Positions 44,902 to 54,016 of a stretch of DNA of 64,000 bases are shown piece by piece (the first letter of the stretch is position 1; every line of letters starts with the position of its first letter). The position numbers and the translations under genes are program-made. The notes below the pieces were generated by a model. It was given only the letters and a program-made list of their open reading frames with translations. It had not been told where the DNA came from and searched no databases. This DNA comes from Micromonospora inaquosa (GTDB taxonomy: Bacteria; Actinomycetota; Actinomycetes; Mycobacteriales; Micromonosporaceae), in contig NZ_QGSZ01000198.1 in assembly GCF_003857055.1 (NCBI RefSeq), forward strand, positions 1 through 64,000, read 5' to 3'.

Positions 44902-46086
44902 ATGACGGCGACCAACGTCCGTCCCAGCCCGGACGCCGAAGCGATGACGGCCGCGGTGACCGCCGCGATACGTACCGTCGAGGCGAACATCGACGCCTTC
45001 GGCACGCGGTACCCGGCAGACACCACCGTCGCCAACCGCTACCCCTTGCGACCACCGACCGCTGGCCAGCCGGAAGGCGCCAACGTCGGCTGGACCACCA
45101 GCTTCTGGCCCGGCATGTTGTGGCTCGCTCACGACCTGACCGGTGACGAGCGCTATCTGCAGGCCGCACAGTCGCACGTGGACAGCTTTGCCGATCGGGT
45201 GCGCGGCGGCATCGACCTGGACACCCACGACCTCGGGTTCCTCTACACCCTCGCCTGCGTCACGCCGGCGCGACGCACCGGCGACCGGCGTGCCCGGGAC
45301 GCGGCCCTGGCCGCCGCCGACCACCTGATGACCCGCTTCCTCGAACCCGCGGGCATCATCCAGGCCTGGGGCGACCTGGCCGACCCCCGCCAACGCGGCC
45401 GCACCATCATCGACAGCCTGATGAACACGCCGCTGCTCTACTGGGCCAGCCAGACCACCGGCGACGACCGCTACGCCACGGCCGCCCGCCGGCACACGGC
45501 ACAACTGCGTGAGCACATCCTGCGGCCGGACGGCACCACCTTCCACACCTTCTACTGGGACGCGGAGACCGGTGCGCCGCTGCGCGGTGAGACCGAACAG
45601 GGCCACGGGGACGACACCTGCTGGGCCCGCGGACAGGCGTGGGGCATCTACGGTTTCACCCTGAACCACCGGTACACCGGCGACCCCACACTGCTTGCCG
45701 CCGCCTCAACCTGCGCTGACCACTTTCTCGCACGGTTGCCGGCCGACCACGTCGGCTACTGGGACCTGGAGTTCGGCGACGGCAGTGGCGAAGAGCGCGA
45801 CAGCTCCGCCGCCGCAATCGCCGCCTGCGGCTTGGCCGAGCTCGCTGGCAGCGTCGCCGACGCGGCGCGCGCGAAGGGCTACCGAGATGCGGCCCAACGA
45901 ATCCTGCGCTCCCTGGTCGACAACTACGCCGCCGGTGGCCCGATGGACTCGAACGCGCTCCTCCTGCACGGCGTCTACGACAAACCCAAGGGCATCGGCG
46001 TCGACGAGGGCACCCTCTGGGGCGACTACTTCTACCTGGAAGCCCTCACCCGCGCCACCATCCCCGGCTGGACCAGTCCCTGGTGA
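44902..46086 (+). CDS. Unsaturated glucuronyl hydrolase, GH88
   Basis: The 394-residue alpha6/alpha6-barrel enzyme shows the GH88 signatures DTHDLGFLYTLAC (first Asp), RTIIDSLMNTPLLYWAS (second Asp) and DDTCWARGQAWGIYGF. It hydrates the 4,5-double bond of unsaturated uronates at oligosaccharide ends and releases 5-keto-4-deoxyuronate. It has no signal peptide, so it acts in the cytoplasm on imported lyase products. GAGGGAG precedes the ATG. It is followed by kduI, the next pathway step. Confidence 0.92.
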   Translation: MTATNVRPSPDAEAMTAAVTAAIRTVEANIDAFGTRYPADTTVANRYPLRPPTAGQPEGANVGWTTSFWPGMLWLAHDLTGDERYLQAAQSHVDSFADRVRGGIDLDTHDLGFLYTLACVTPARRTGDRRARDAALAAADHLMTRFLEPAGIIQAWGDLADPRQRGRTIIDSLMNTPLLYWASQTTGDDRYATAARRHTAQLREHILRPDGTTFHTFYWDAETGAPLRGETEQGHGDDTCWARGQAWGIYGFTLNHRYTGDPTLLAAASTCADHFLARLPADHVGYWDLEFGDGSGEERDSSAAAIAACGLAELAGSVADAARAKGYRDAAQRILRSLVDNYAAGGPMDSNALLLHGVYDKPKGIGVDEGTLWGDYFYLEALTRATIPGWTSPW

Positions 46087-46121
46087 CCCGCCCCAACCCC
46101 ACAGTTCCTCGAAAGGTGACC

Positions 46122-46946
46122 ATGAACTACCGATACCACTGCACCATTCCCGCCGTCGACGGCCACAACACGCTGCCCGTCAACCCCTGCCGGCTACTGG
46201 ACTTCACCCTACTGAAGCTGTCGGCCGGTCAGTCCTGGACCGGCGGGTCCGGCGACCGGGAGATCCTCGCGGTCATCCTCGGCGGCACCGCGAACTTCAC
46301 CGTCGCCGACCACCACTTCCCGGAGGTCGGCCAGCGTGCCGACGTCTTCTCCGGCAAGCCGCATTCGGTGTACGTCCCAGCGGGCGCCACCATCATGGTG
46401 GAGGCGGTCACCGACGTGGAGATCGCCCTGCCCAGCGCCCCCAGCGACCTGGCCACCGATCCGTACGTCATCGCACCGGAACAGGTCGCCAGCGGGCGCT
46501 GGGGGGCGGCCAACTTCGGTCGGACCTACCACCAGATCCTCACCGAGGTCAGCCAACCGGACCTGCCCGCCCGCCGGCTCATCGTCGGCGAGACCTACAC
46601 GCCGTCCGGAAACTGGAGCACCTACCCGCCGCACCGGCACCGGGTCGACGACCTGCCCGCCGAGGCGGCGCACGAGGAGATGTACTACTACCGGGTCAAC
46701 CCGCCGAACGGGTTCGGCATCAGCCGGGTCTACACCGACGACGGATACGAGGAGAACGTCACCATCCGGGATCACGTGATGCAGATGATGCCGGAGGGCT
46801 ACCACACCGTCGTCAGCGCACCCGGCTACACCACGTACTTCCTGTGGTTCCTGGGCGGCACCCAGCGCACCCAGGGGGCCCGCGAGGACGCCGACCTGGC
46901 CTGGGTCGGCCAGACCGTCCCGACCCTGCGCAACCTGGGCCTGTGA
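46122..46946 (+). CDS. kduI: 5-keto-4-deoxyuronate isomerase (KduI/IolB family)
   Basis: The 274-residue double cupin has metal ligands in PPHRHRVDDLPAEAAHEEMY, the KduI/IolB zinc site. KduI turns 5-keto-4-deoxyuronate into 2,5-diketo-3-deoxygluconate; IolB acts on deoxyglucuronate of inositol breakdown. The GH88 neighbour favours KduI. A GTG at 46083 overlaps the GH88 stop but GAAAGGTG directly before the ATG at 46122 and the start of homology (YRYHCTIPAVDGHNTLPV) support the later start. Confidence 0.83.
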   Translation: MNYRYHCTIPAVDGHNTLPVNPCRLLDFTLLKLSAGQSWTGGSGDREILAVILGGTANFTVADHHFPEVGQRADVFSGKPHSVYVPAGATIMVEAVTDVEIALPSAPSDLATDPYVIAPEQVASGRWGAANFGRTYHQILTEVSQPDLPARRLIVGETYTPSGNWSTYPPHRHRVDDLPAEAAHEEMYYYRVNPPNGFGISRVYTDDGYEENVTIRDHVMQMMPEGYHTVVSAPGYTTYFLWFLGGTQRTQGAREDADLAWVGQTVPTLRNLGL

Positions 46947-46947
46947 T

Positions 46948-47179
<232 letters not shown>

Positions 47180-47192
47180 GAGCATTCGCATC

Positions 47193-48284
47193 GTGGGAAC
47201 TGGTCGGTTGTTCAGCGCACAGCGGCAGGAGCGCCTGCTCGCCGAACTACGCGGACAGGGAGCGGTACGGGTTCGCGACCTCGCCCGCGAGTTCGGCGTC
47301 AGCGAGCTCACCGTCCGGCGCGACATCGCCGCCCTTGCCGAACAGGGTCTCGTCTCGAAGGTCCACGGTGGTGCCACGCTGCCATCCCATGGCACCGCCG
47401 TCACCCAGCGCCGACAAGCCCCCCTCCGGTTCGCCGTCGGCATGGTCGTGCCCTCGCTCGACTTCTATTGGCCACCTGTCGTGGCCGGCGCGCGGGTTGC
47501 CGCTGCCGCGCTCGGGGTCAGCATCCAACTCCGCGGTTCGAATTACGACGCCAAGGAGGACCGCCGCCAGATGCGCGATCTCGTCGAGGCGCAGCAGGTC
47601 CAAGGTCTGTTGCTGGCACCGAGCTTGGACGGCGACGACGCCGACGAGATCCTCGAATGGATCGGGCACCTGCCGGTTCCAACCATCCTCGTCGAACGCC
47701 AGCCACGTCGGTGGACGCCATCCACGCGGCATATCGAATGGGTACGCAGCGATCACTCTCTCGGCATCGAGATCGCCATTTATCACCTCCGACGGCAAGG
47801 GCACCGTCGAATCGGACTCGTCGTCGCGCAGGGCAGCCCAACTTCGGTCCACCTGCGCCACGCCTGGCGGACTGCGGCCGCCGATCCCACGTTGTCCGGC
47901 GTCCTCGCCATGGAGGAAACTGCCGTGGCGCCCGGAGGGCGGGACGTCATGGATGGCATCCTCCGGAACTGCCGACTCGCCGGGGTCACGGCCTTGATTG
48001 TCCACAGTGACCTGCATGCCATCACGATCACAAAGCTCTGCACTGAGATGGGCATCGACATCCCTGGCGATCTGGCGATCGTGTCCTATGACGACGAGAT
48101 CGCTCACCTGGCCGATCCCGCCATCACCGCGGTCCGACCACCGAAGGGTCACGTCGGCCGCCTTGCCGTCGAACTGATGGTCTCCCGCCTTCTCCACGGT
48201 GTACGCCGGCCACCGCAGCGGGTTCTACTCGCTCCAGACCTCGTCGTCCGCGGTTCGTCGCTGTCTTTCACGCAACGGCACTAG
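47193..48284 (+). CDS. Hybrid regulator: DeoR-type HTH plus LacI-type sensor, paralogue
   Basis: The 363-residue protein has the same build as 35560-36696: an HTH near residues 10-65 (RRDIAALAEQGLVSKVHGGA) and a sensor domain (GMVVPSLDFYWPPVVAGARV; IPGDLAIVSYDDEIAHLADP; ending VRPPKG). The shared phrases in both sensors suggest related ligands. I chose the GTG at 47193 because TAGGAG lies 11 bases upstream and the preceding codons belong to kduD. It ends the uronate locus and probably autoregulates it. Confidence 0.85.
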   Translation: MGTGRLFSAQRQERLLAELRGQGAVRVRDLAREFGVSELTVRRDIAALAEQGLVSKVHGGATLPSHGTAVTQRRQAPLRFAVGMVVPSLDFYWPPVVAGARVAAAALGVSIQLRGSNYDAKEDRRQMRDLVEAQQVQGLLLAPSLDGDDADEILEWIGHLPVPTILVERQPRRWTPSTRHIEWVRSDHSLGIEIAIYHLRRQGHRRIGLVVAQGSPTSVHLRHAWRTAAADPTLSGVLAMEETAVAPGGRDVMDGILRNCRLAGVTALIVHSDLHAITITKLCTEMGIDIPGDLAIVSYDDEIAHLADPAITAVRPPKGHVGRLAVELMVSRLLHGVRRPPQRVLLAPDLVVRGSSLSFTQRH

Positions 48285-48454
48285 CCGGGAGGAAGCGGCT
48301 GCCTGCGACGCTCGCAGTATTCACCGACTGGTCGGGGAGCGTGCGCAGGTCAAGGCGGTACGGAGCCGTCGGTTGGCCCGGCCTTGCAACTGGTGCCACC
48401 ACGGGGCCCGATGCTCACTCGGCGAGCCTGCGAGACAGTCCAGGGGGCGCCACC

Positions 48455-48662
48455 GGCGACAGCGACCAGGACAGCCTGATCCGCTGACCGTCAACGAGAT
48501 CAGGCACCTGTTCGCCATCCTGAACCTGGCCGCACAACACACCACCAGCCACGTCCTGGCCTGGTCAAAATCCGGCGGCTCAGCAATCACCGTGCCCGAG
48601 CCGCCCGCTACCGCAAACGACTCGAACGCCCCGGAAGCTACGACCCGCCATGGCAGTACTAA
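48455..48662 (+). mobile_element. Transposase C-terminal remnant
   Basis: Between the regulator and argJ, one frame has PLTVNEIRHLFAILNLAAQH, and another ends RRLSNHRARAARYRKRLERP before TAA at 48660-48662. These two pieces look like the C-terminus of an IS transposase with a frameshift. The family is not certain. The bases from 48285 to 48454 show no other feature. Confidence 0.4.
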
Positions 48663-48700
48663 CCTTCTGATCCGTAGCGGCCGGACGCGGTTATGGGACA

Positions 48701-49924
48701 ATGCCGTCAACGGATGAAACTGGTGAGCGGATGTCGTCGACAGCTGAATCGCAAGATTTCCTTGGGCCGCGATCTTCTCTTGTGCCACAGGGTTTCCTTG
48801 GCGTGACGAGGAACCTGGGCCTCAAAGACGTCGATGACGATTTTACCGCCATCGTGTCCGAGGTTCCCGCGACGTCGGCGGCGGTGTTCACGCGCTCCCG
48901 GTTCGCCGGGCCCAGCGTCGAGCTCAGCCGGCAGTCCGCAGCGGCCGGGAGCTTCCGAGGCATGGTCGTGCTCTCCCGCAATGCCAACGTCGCGACCGGG
49001 AAGGTCGGCGCCGAGAACGCCGCCGAGATCCAGCGCAGGGTCGCCGAGGTCGCCGGGATCCCCGCCGACGAGCTCTTGATCGGCTCGACCGGAGTGATCG
49101 GGCGGCCCTATCCGATGGCGCAGATCCGGCGAGGGCTCGACGAGCTGTCCTGGCCGTTCCCCGCCGCCGACTTCGACGCCAGTGCGCGCGCGATCATGAC
49201 GACGGACACGCGCCACAAGGTGGTCCGGCTGCGCTGTGGTGACGCCGTGATCGTCGGCATCGCCAAGGGCGTCGGCATGATCGAGCCGAACATGGCGACG
49301 CTGCTGACGTTCTTCTTCACCGATGCGCGGGTCGGCAGGGAAGACCTCGACGCGATCTTCCGCCGGGTGGTCGACCGCACATTCAACGCGCTCAGCATCG
49401 ACACCGACACCTCGACCAGTGACACCGCCGCGGTGTTCGCGAACGGCGTTGCCGGCCCGGCCGACCTCGCAGAGTTCGAGCAGACGCTGCACCAGGCGGC
49501 CCTACACCTGGTCAGAGACATCGCCTCCGACGGCGAGGGCGCGAGCAAACTCATCGAGGTCCGGGTAAGCGGCGCGCGCGACGACGCGCAGGCGAAGCTG
49601 GTCGGCAAGAGCGTCGTGAACTCGCCGCTGGTCAAGACCGCCGTGCACGGCGCCGATCCGAACTGGGGCCGGGTCGCGATGGCGATCGGCAAGCTGGAGG
49701 ACGAGACCGACATCGACCCCGACCGGGTAGCGATCCGCTTCGGCGATCTGCTGATGTTCCCCGAAAGCTCCGCCGACGACATCTTGGACCGGGCCGCGGA
49801 ATACATGCGCGGCAAGGAAGTCACGATCGACATCGACCTCGGGATCGCCGCCGGCTCGTTCACCGTCTACGGCTGCGACCTCACCGACGGCTACATCCGC
49901 ATCAACGCCGACTACACGACCTGA
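48701..49924 (+). CDS. argJ: Ornithine acetyltransferase/ArgJ-family enzyme
   Basis: The 407-residue Ntn-fold enzyme has the self-cleavage/catalytic block GVGMIEPNMATLLTFFFTDA (nucleophile Thr in MAT-LL) and DPNWGRVAMAIGK. It swaps acetyl groups between N-acetylornithine and glutamate in arginine synthesis. It stands apart from other arg genes, next to a cluster with two arginine-using amidinotransferases and CarABC homologues. Clavulanate clusters contain a similar oat gene. A second ATG at 48731 is an alternative start. A hairpin follows. Confidence 0.9.
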   Translation: MPSTDETGERMSSTAESQDFLGPRSSLVPQGFLGVTRNLGLKDVDDDFTAIVSEVPATSAAVFTRSRFAGPSVELSRQSAAAGSFRGMVVLSRNANVATGKVGAENAAEIQRRVAEVAGIPADELLIGSTGVIGRPYPMAQIRRGLDELSWPFPAADFDASARAIMTTDTRHKVVRLRCGDAVIVGIAKGVGMIEPNMATLLTFFFTDARVGREDLDAIFRRVVDRTFNALSIDTDTSTSDTAAVFANGVAGPADLAEFEQTLHQAALHLVRDIASDGEGASKLIEVRVSGARDDAQAKLVGKSVVNSPLVKTAVHGADPNWGRVAMAIGKLEDETDIDPDRVAIRFGDLLMFPESSADDILDRAAEYMRGKEVTIDIDLGIAAGSFTVYGCDLTDGYIRINADYTT

Positions 49925-49931
49925 TCAGCTT

Positions 49932-49955
49932 GTTGCCGGCTGGTCAGCCGGCAAC
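49932..49955 (+). terminator. Hairpin after argJ
   Basis: GTTGCCGGCTG and CAGCCGGCAAC form an 11-bp perfect stem around a 2-base centre, 8 bases after the argJ stop. There is no T-tract. Confidence 0.7.
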
Positions 49956-50084
49956 CTCGGCGGTCCTGTGTGGGTTACCGAGAGATAGCGAGCTCTGGTG
50001 CCCGTCCGCCCCGCCCGTCCGACTGCCCGGCCGGTCCGATCGGCGGCGGCCGGGCCGGCCGCCCGCCGTACGTGTCGGCGAAGC

Positions 50085-50318
50085 GGGTTCTGGATCGTGG
50101 ACAACGGCTCGTCGCATCGCGGTCAAGTACGACCTCACGTACCCCGACAGGGTTGGGTCCCTGGCGGCACGCCCGGATCACAGCGAGGCCTTCTACAGCT
50201 ACTACAACCACGAACACCGCCATTCCGGGATCGGGCCACACACCGGCGTCGGCGCATCACGGCGCCGCGCAGATCGTCCGCACCCAGCGGGAACGCCCCC
50301 TCGATCTCGGTCCGTCAT
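50085..50318 (+). mobile_element. Two transposase remnants (IS630-like, then IS3-like)
   Basis: WIVDNGSSHRG near 50092-50125 is the DDE core motif of IS630-type transposases. A few dozen bases later EAFYSYYNHEHRHSGIGPHT (50187-50246), then in another frame HHGAAQIVRTQRERPLD, is the C-terminal end of an IS3-type OrfB. Both are short fragments with frameshifts. They lie at the left border of the beta-lactam-like cluster. Confidence 0.55.
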
Positions 50319-50321
50319 CGG

Positions 50322-51764
50322 TCAGTGCTGGCGCACGTTCGACGTCCGCCCCTTGCGCAGGGCGGGCTTATCCACCTTCCCGACGGCGGTATGGGGGATG
50401 GTGGCGGCGAGCACGATCTCCGCACGCACACCCAGGTCATCGAGCACGGCACGGATCGCCGCGCGCACGCGCTCGTCCTCGACCCCGGCCGCGGGCGTCG
50501 CCACCACGAGCGCCTCGCCCTCGGCCTCCCCGGGTAGCGGTGCCAGTACGGCGGCTTCGGTGATCGGGCACGCGGCCGTCAGCGCGGCCTCGACGCCCGG
50601 GCTGAACACCGGACCGGCCGAGCCGCCGAGCAGGTCGGCGACACGGCCGAGGACTCGGTACTCGCCGTCGAACTCGGCGACATCTCCTGTGTGGTACCAG
50701 CCGTCGCGGAACGTGGCGGAGGTCGCCCCCAGGTCACCGAAGTAGCCGACGCTCGTGTGCGTCGAGCGGGCCAGCACCTCACCGATCGAAGGCCAAGCCG
50801 CGTCGAGGGGAGCGAGCCTGATCTCCACTCCGGTGACCGGGGTCATGCCGCGGGTGTCCTGCACGGCATCGTCCATGTTGCCCAGCACGATGCCGAACTC
50901 GGTCGAGCCGTAGATGCGTCGTATGTGGATGCCGAGCACCTCGGCCGCGTCGGCGACGACCTGGCCGCTCAGGTACGCACCGCCGCAGAGCGGCATCCGC
51001 AACGCGGAAAGGTCGACGGACCGACTGCGTGCCGCCTGCGTCAGCAACTCGTAGTGCCTCGGCAGTGCGCTGCACACGGTGGCGCCGGTCTCTTCCAGCC
51101 ACCGCAGCAACTGGTCGGGCGCGGCAGACGGATCGGCCAGCACCAGGAGGGCGCCCGAGAGCAGCGCCGGGAACAGGTGGACGTCGCAGCCGTGTGCGAC
51201 GTCCAGGGTGTGGCGGTTGAACAGCACGTCCGCGGCGGTCGTCGCGGTGTAGGCGATCCACTGTCGCCGGTCGTGAAGCAGGTCATCCTGGCGCCAGGTC
51301 ACGAGCCGGGGCTTCCCCGTGGAGCCGGACGTCTCCAGCAGCCGGAACGCGCCCCCGTACGCCGCGAACGGCCGCACGCCGATCAGCTCGGAGCCGCCCG
51401 CCAGCTCTGCGGTCGTCACCTGCTCGACGACGACGTCCGGCAGCGGCTCCGCGCCGACGACGAGTGCCGGTTTCGTTTGCTCAACCAGCCAGGCGATGTG
51501 CTCCGGCGTCGCCGACCGGCTGATCGGCACGTGGATAGCGCCGCTGCCCGCCAGGGCGAACACCAATGCCACGTAGTCGATCCCGTTGTCCAGCCAGGTC
51601 GCCACCACCTGGCCCTCGCCGATGCCCCGGGCCCGCAGCCAGCCGAGGGCACGGTCGACCCGCAGCGACAGCTCGCCGTAGCTCACGCGATCGCCGTCGG
51701 GGACCACCACCGCGAGGGCATCGGCTCTGCGGGCCACCACGGAACGGAACTCGGTCAGTAGCAT
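50322..51764 (-). CDS. AMP-dependent acyl-CoA ligase/synthetase
   Basis: The 480-residue adenylate-forming enzyme has the P-loop ETSGSTGKPRLV, the A5-like RIYGSTEFGI, DGWYHTGDVAEF and the C-terminal A10 Lys in TAVGKVDKPALRKG. It activates a carboxylic acid as acyl-AMP, probably to acyl-CoA. It is the last gene after carB-carA-carC. As CarB consumes malonyl-CoA, this ligase could make the CoA ester for the core or activate a side chain (inference). GAGGAG precedes the ATG; the gap to carC is 9 bases. Confidence 0.87.
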   Translation of the reverse strand: MLLTEFRSVVARRADALAVVVPDGDRVSYGELSLRVDRALGWLRARGIGEGQVVATWLDNGIDYVALVFALAGSGAIHVPISRSATPEHIAWLVEQTKPALVVGAEPLPDVVVEQVTTAELAGGSELIGVRPFAAYGGAFRLLETSGSTGKPRLVTWRQDDLLHDRRQWIAYTATTAADVLFNRHTLDVAHGCDVHLFPALLSGALLVLADPSAAPDQLLRWLEETGATVCSALPRHYELLTQAARSRSVDLSALRMPLCGGAYLSGQVVADAAEVLGIHIRRIYGSTEFGIVLGNMDDAVQDTRGMTPVTGVEIRLAPLDAAWPSIGEVLARSTHTSVGYFGDLGATSATFRDGWYHTGDVAEFDGEYRVLGRVADLLGGSAGPVFSPGVEAALTAACPITEAAVLAPLPGEAEGEALVVATPAAGVEDERVRAAIRAVLDDLGVRAEIVLAATIPHTAVGKVDKPALRKGRTSNVRQH

Positions 51765-51773
51765 CGTTTCTCC

Positions 51774-52601
51774 TCAGGCGGTCGTCGGCAGAGTGACCTG
51801 GCCGCGATAGAGCAGCCGCACCCCGTCGGACCCGATCGCGGTGCGGCCGTGCAGCGTCCGCTGGTTGTCGATCACCAGCAGGTCACCGGTCTGCCAACGA
51901 TGCTGATAGAGGTAGCGCGGCGAATGCAGGTGCGCCGACAGCTCCGCGAAGAATGCGGCGGAGTCGTCGGCACTCACGCCGGCGACGCGCACCTGCCAGC
52001 CCTGCGGCACATCCGGCGGGAAGCCGAGTGCCAGGTTCAGCGAGCGCACCCGGCCGTAGTCGCGGGTGGTCGGGATCTCGTACCAGTCGGCGGGTACCTG
52101 CGGGAAGTAGCCGCGTTCCTCGACGAGGTATTCGAGTCGGCCGTCGGCAACAACCTTGCCGAGGTGCGCAGGGATCTCACGCCACGCGGCGAGCTGGTCG
52201 CACACCGTGGTCTCGCCGGAACCAGGCTCGTCGGCGAAGTCCTTGGCGTACAGGACGATCAGGTCGACCTGCTCGCCCACCAACAGTCCGTCGGTGTGTA
52301 GCGGGAGGGGGCCGCGGCCGGTGACGACCTTTCCCACGTCCCTTGAGGCGTTGAGCAGCAACAGATCGGCCTGGCCCTCGCCGAACTTGTGATCCACGGT
52401 TTGGCCGAGGAGGTGGACGAGCCGCTGGAAGGCATTCTCGGTGAAGTCCAGGCCGCGGGTCAGCGCGACCCCGCTGGTCAACGCCGCCTCCTGGGACCGC
52501 CGGGCCAGCTCTTCGACGGTCTCCCCGGGCGGCGACGTCAACACCGTGCCGAAACCCGAGTCGGTCAGTGTGTTCTCGGCCATCATCATCTCCTCGTTCA
52601 T
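51774..52601 (-). CDS. carC: CarC-like 2-oxoglutarate/Fe(II) oxygenase (carbapenem synthase)
   Basis: The 275-residue protein matches carbapenem synthase CarC in length and motifs: KVVTGRGPLPLHTDG with iron ligands His102 and Asp104, ETTVCDQLAAWREIPAHL, VEERGYFPQV, HSPRYLYQHRWQTGDLLVID, distal His251 in QRTLHGRT, and RLLYRGQ with the 2OG-binding Arg. CarC epimerises and desaturates carbapenams. The ATG at 52601 overlaps the carA stop; an ATG at 52583 with GAGGAG 6 bases upstream is an equally good start. It sits directly behind carA and carB. Confidence 0.88.
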   Translation of the reverse strand: MNEEMMMAENTLTDSGFGTVLTSPPGETVEELARRSQEAALTSGVALTRGLDFTENAFQRLVHLLGQTVDHKFGEGQADLLLLNASRDVGKVVTGRGPLPLHTDGLLVGEQVDLIVLYAKDFADEPGSGETTVCDQLAAWREIPAHLGKVVADGRLEYLVEERGYFPQVPADWYEIPTTRDYGRVRSLNLALGFPPDVPQGWQVRVAGVSADDSAAFFAELSAHLHSPRYLYQHRWQTGDLLVIDNQRTLHGRTAIGSDGVRLLYRGQVTLPTTA

Positions 52602-54016
52602 CGGATCGCGGCGAGCGCGCGTGCGTAGACCTCGTCGGCGCTCCAGTCGTCGAGGTGTCCTTGACCGGCCAGCGCCAGAAGGTCGGCGAAGCATGCTTGG
52701 TAGATGCGGGAGGGGTCGCTCTGCCCGGAGTCCGCAGTGAGCCGCCGCCGCACCCCGTCCTGCAGGTTCCCGCCGTGGTGTACGGCGATCTTGCGGCGCC
52801 ACGCGATGGCGGGGGTGACGTGGACGGCCATCGCGGTCCGCAGATGGAACTTCTCCCGGCCGTCGCGGACCTTGCACGCGGGAGTGGTCTCCAGCGCGGT
52901 GCGCATCACCGGGAGCGTCCAGAACGGGTGGAACGTCTCGACGCCGTACGCCAGCGCCATCCGGTTGGCCAGCTCACCGCTGGTGCGGGTTCGCGCGACC
53001 GCCTCGATGCCCTGGTCGATCAGCTCGTCCGGGTGTTCGAACGGGGTGAAGAGCCCGGCATTGATGAGGTCGCTGCCGTACCCGGTGAGCAGCACGCGAC
53101 CCGGTTCGACGACGCCGGACTGGTAGAACGCCGTGGCCGTGAGCGCGACCTCGACCACCTCCGGCGTGGTCACGCCGAGCCAGCGGACGGCGGCGGGGAT
53201 GGCACGGATGATGCTGTCCTCGTCGAGCAGCAGCGGATGCAGCTTGAGGCCGGCGACCTCGCACAGCTCCGCGGCGTCGGAGAACTCGTCTCCCCAGGGC
53301 GTGCCGACACTGTACGGCCGCACGTCGAGGTTCCGCGCCGCGGCCAGGTAGGTCACGGTGCCCGAGTCGATCCCGCCAGAGAGCAGAGACGCGTACGTGG
53401 CCTCGGGGCGGACGGCGGCGATGCCGGCGATCACCGCATCCAGCTCGGCCAGTTGCGCCTGCCCGGCAGCGAGCGGATCGTCCCGAAACGGCGTGCGGAA
53501 CCGCTCGAGGAAGTCCTCGGCTTGGGGGGTGGTGCTGGTCAGCCAGCCCGAAGCGGTCCGGGCACGGCGCTGCCGGACCGAGTGGTCCAACCGTCGGATC
53601 CCGTCGACCAGCGTGGCTTCCGGATCGGTGCCCACGGGACCCGAGTGCACCCGGGCGGCGAGGCCCCACGCGGGCAAAATAGCCGCGGCGAGCAGCAGGT
53701 CGGTGAAGAAGGCGAAGCCGCCGGTCGCGGGGTCCTCGGCGACGTAGATGGCGTCCTCGTTGAACACCGAGGTGAACGCGGTCACGGCGTCCTCGGCCAC
53801 CTGCAGCACGGTCCGCTGCGCCGGTTTCGTGGGCAGCTCGCCGAGCGCGGGCGCCGCCGTCAGCGTACGGACGTCGACATCGAACGGCGCGGTCGCGGGT
53901 AGCCCCGCCGCGAGGCCACGGTGGTAGACGAACAGATCACCGACCTCGACGCACGCACCCATCGACTCAAGTCCGGTTATGCGCCGGTTGGCGACGACCA
54001 CCCAGCCGCCGCTCAT
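52598..54016 (-). CDS. carA: CarA-like beta-lactam synthetase (carbapenam synthetase)
   Basis: The 472-residue protein belongs to the asparagine-synthetase-B-like beta-lactam synthetases: degenerate Ntn N-terminus without the catalytic Cys2, PPi loop LLSGGIDSGT (213-218), VLLTGYGSDLINAGLF (CarA has LTGYGSDLLFGGI), AYGVETFHPFW and WRRKIAVHHGG, where the Tyr/Lys pair that drives lactam closure is expected (Tyr357, Lys409; inferred). It should adenylate a carboxymethylproline-type beta-amino acid and close the four-membered lactam. ATGA overlaps join it to carB and carC. Confidence 0.9.
   Translation of the reverse strand: MSGGWVVVANRRITGLESMGACVEVGDLFVYHRGLAAGLPATAPFDVDVRTLTAAPALGELPTKPAQRTVLQVAEDAVTAFTSVFNEDAIYVAEDPATGGFAFFTDLLLAAAILPAWGLAARVHSGPVGTDPEATLVDGIRRLDHSVRQRRARTASGWLTSTTPQAEDFLERFRTPFRDDPLAAGQAQLAELDAVIAGIAAVRPEATYASLLSGGIDSGTVTYLAAARNLDVRPYSVGTPWGDEFSDAAELCEVAGLKLHPLLLDEDSIIRAIPAAVRWLGVTTPEVVEVALTATAFYQSGVVEPGRVLLTGYGSDLINAGLFTPFEHPDELIDQGIEAVARTRTSGELANRMALAYGVETFHPFWTLPVMRTALETTPACKVRDGREKFHLRTAMAVHVTPAIAWRRKIAVHHGGNLQDGVRRRLTADSGQSDPSRIYQACFADLLALAGQGHLDDWSADEVYARALAAIR

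Noticed and set aside
51774..52601. TauD-type taurine dioxygenase
   Set aside because: Length, spacing of iron ligands and blocks such as TGRGPLPLHTDG and SPRYLYQHRW fit CarC better than TauD.
52568..53902. 444-residue plus-strand reading frame opposite the carA homologue
   Set aside because: It mirrors the high-GC codon pattern of the CarA gene, has no family motif and no ribosome-binding site, and the minus strand clearly codes.
52598..54016. Ordinary asparagine synthetase B
   Set aside because: The N-terminal Cys2 needed for glutamine hydrolysis is missing and the C-terminal motifs match beta-lactam synthetases.
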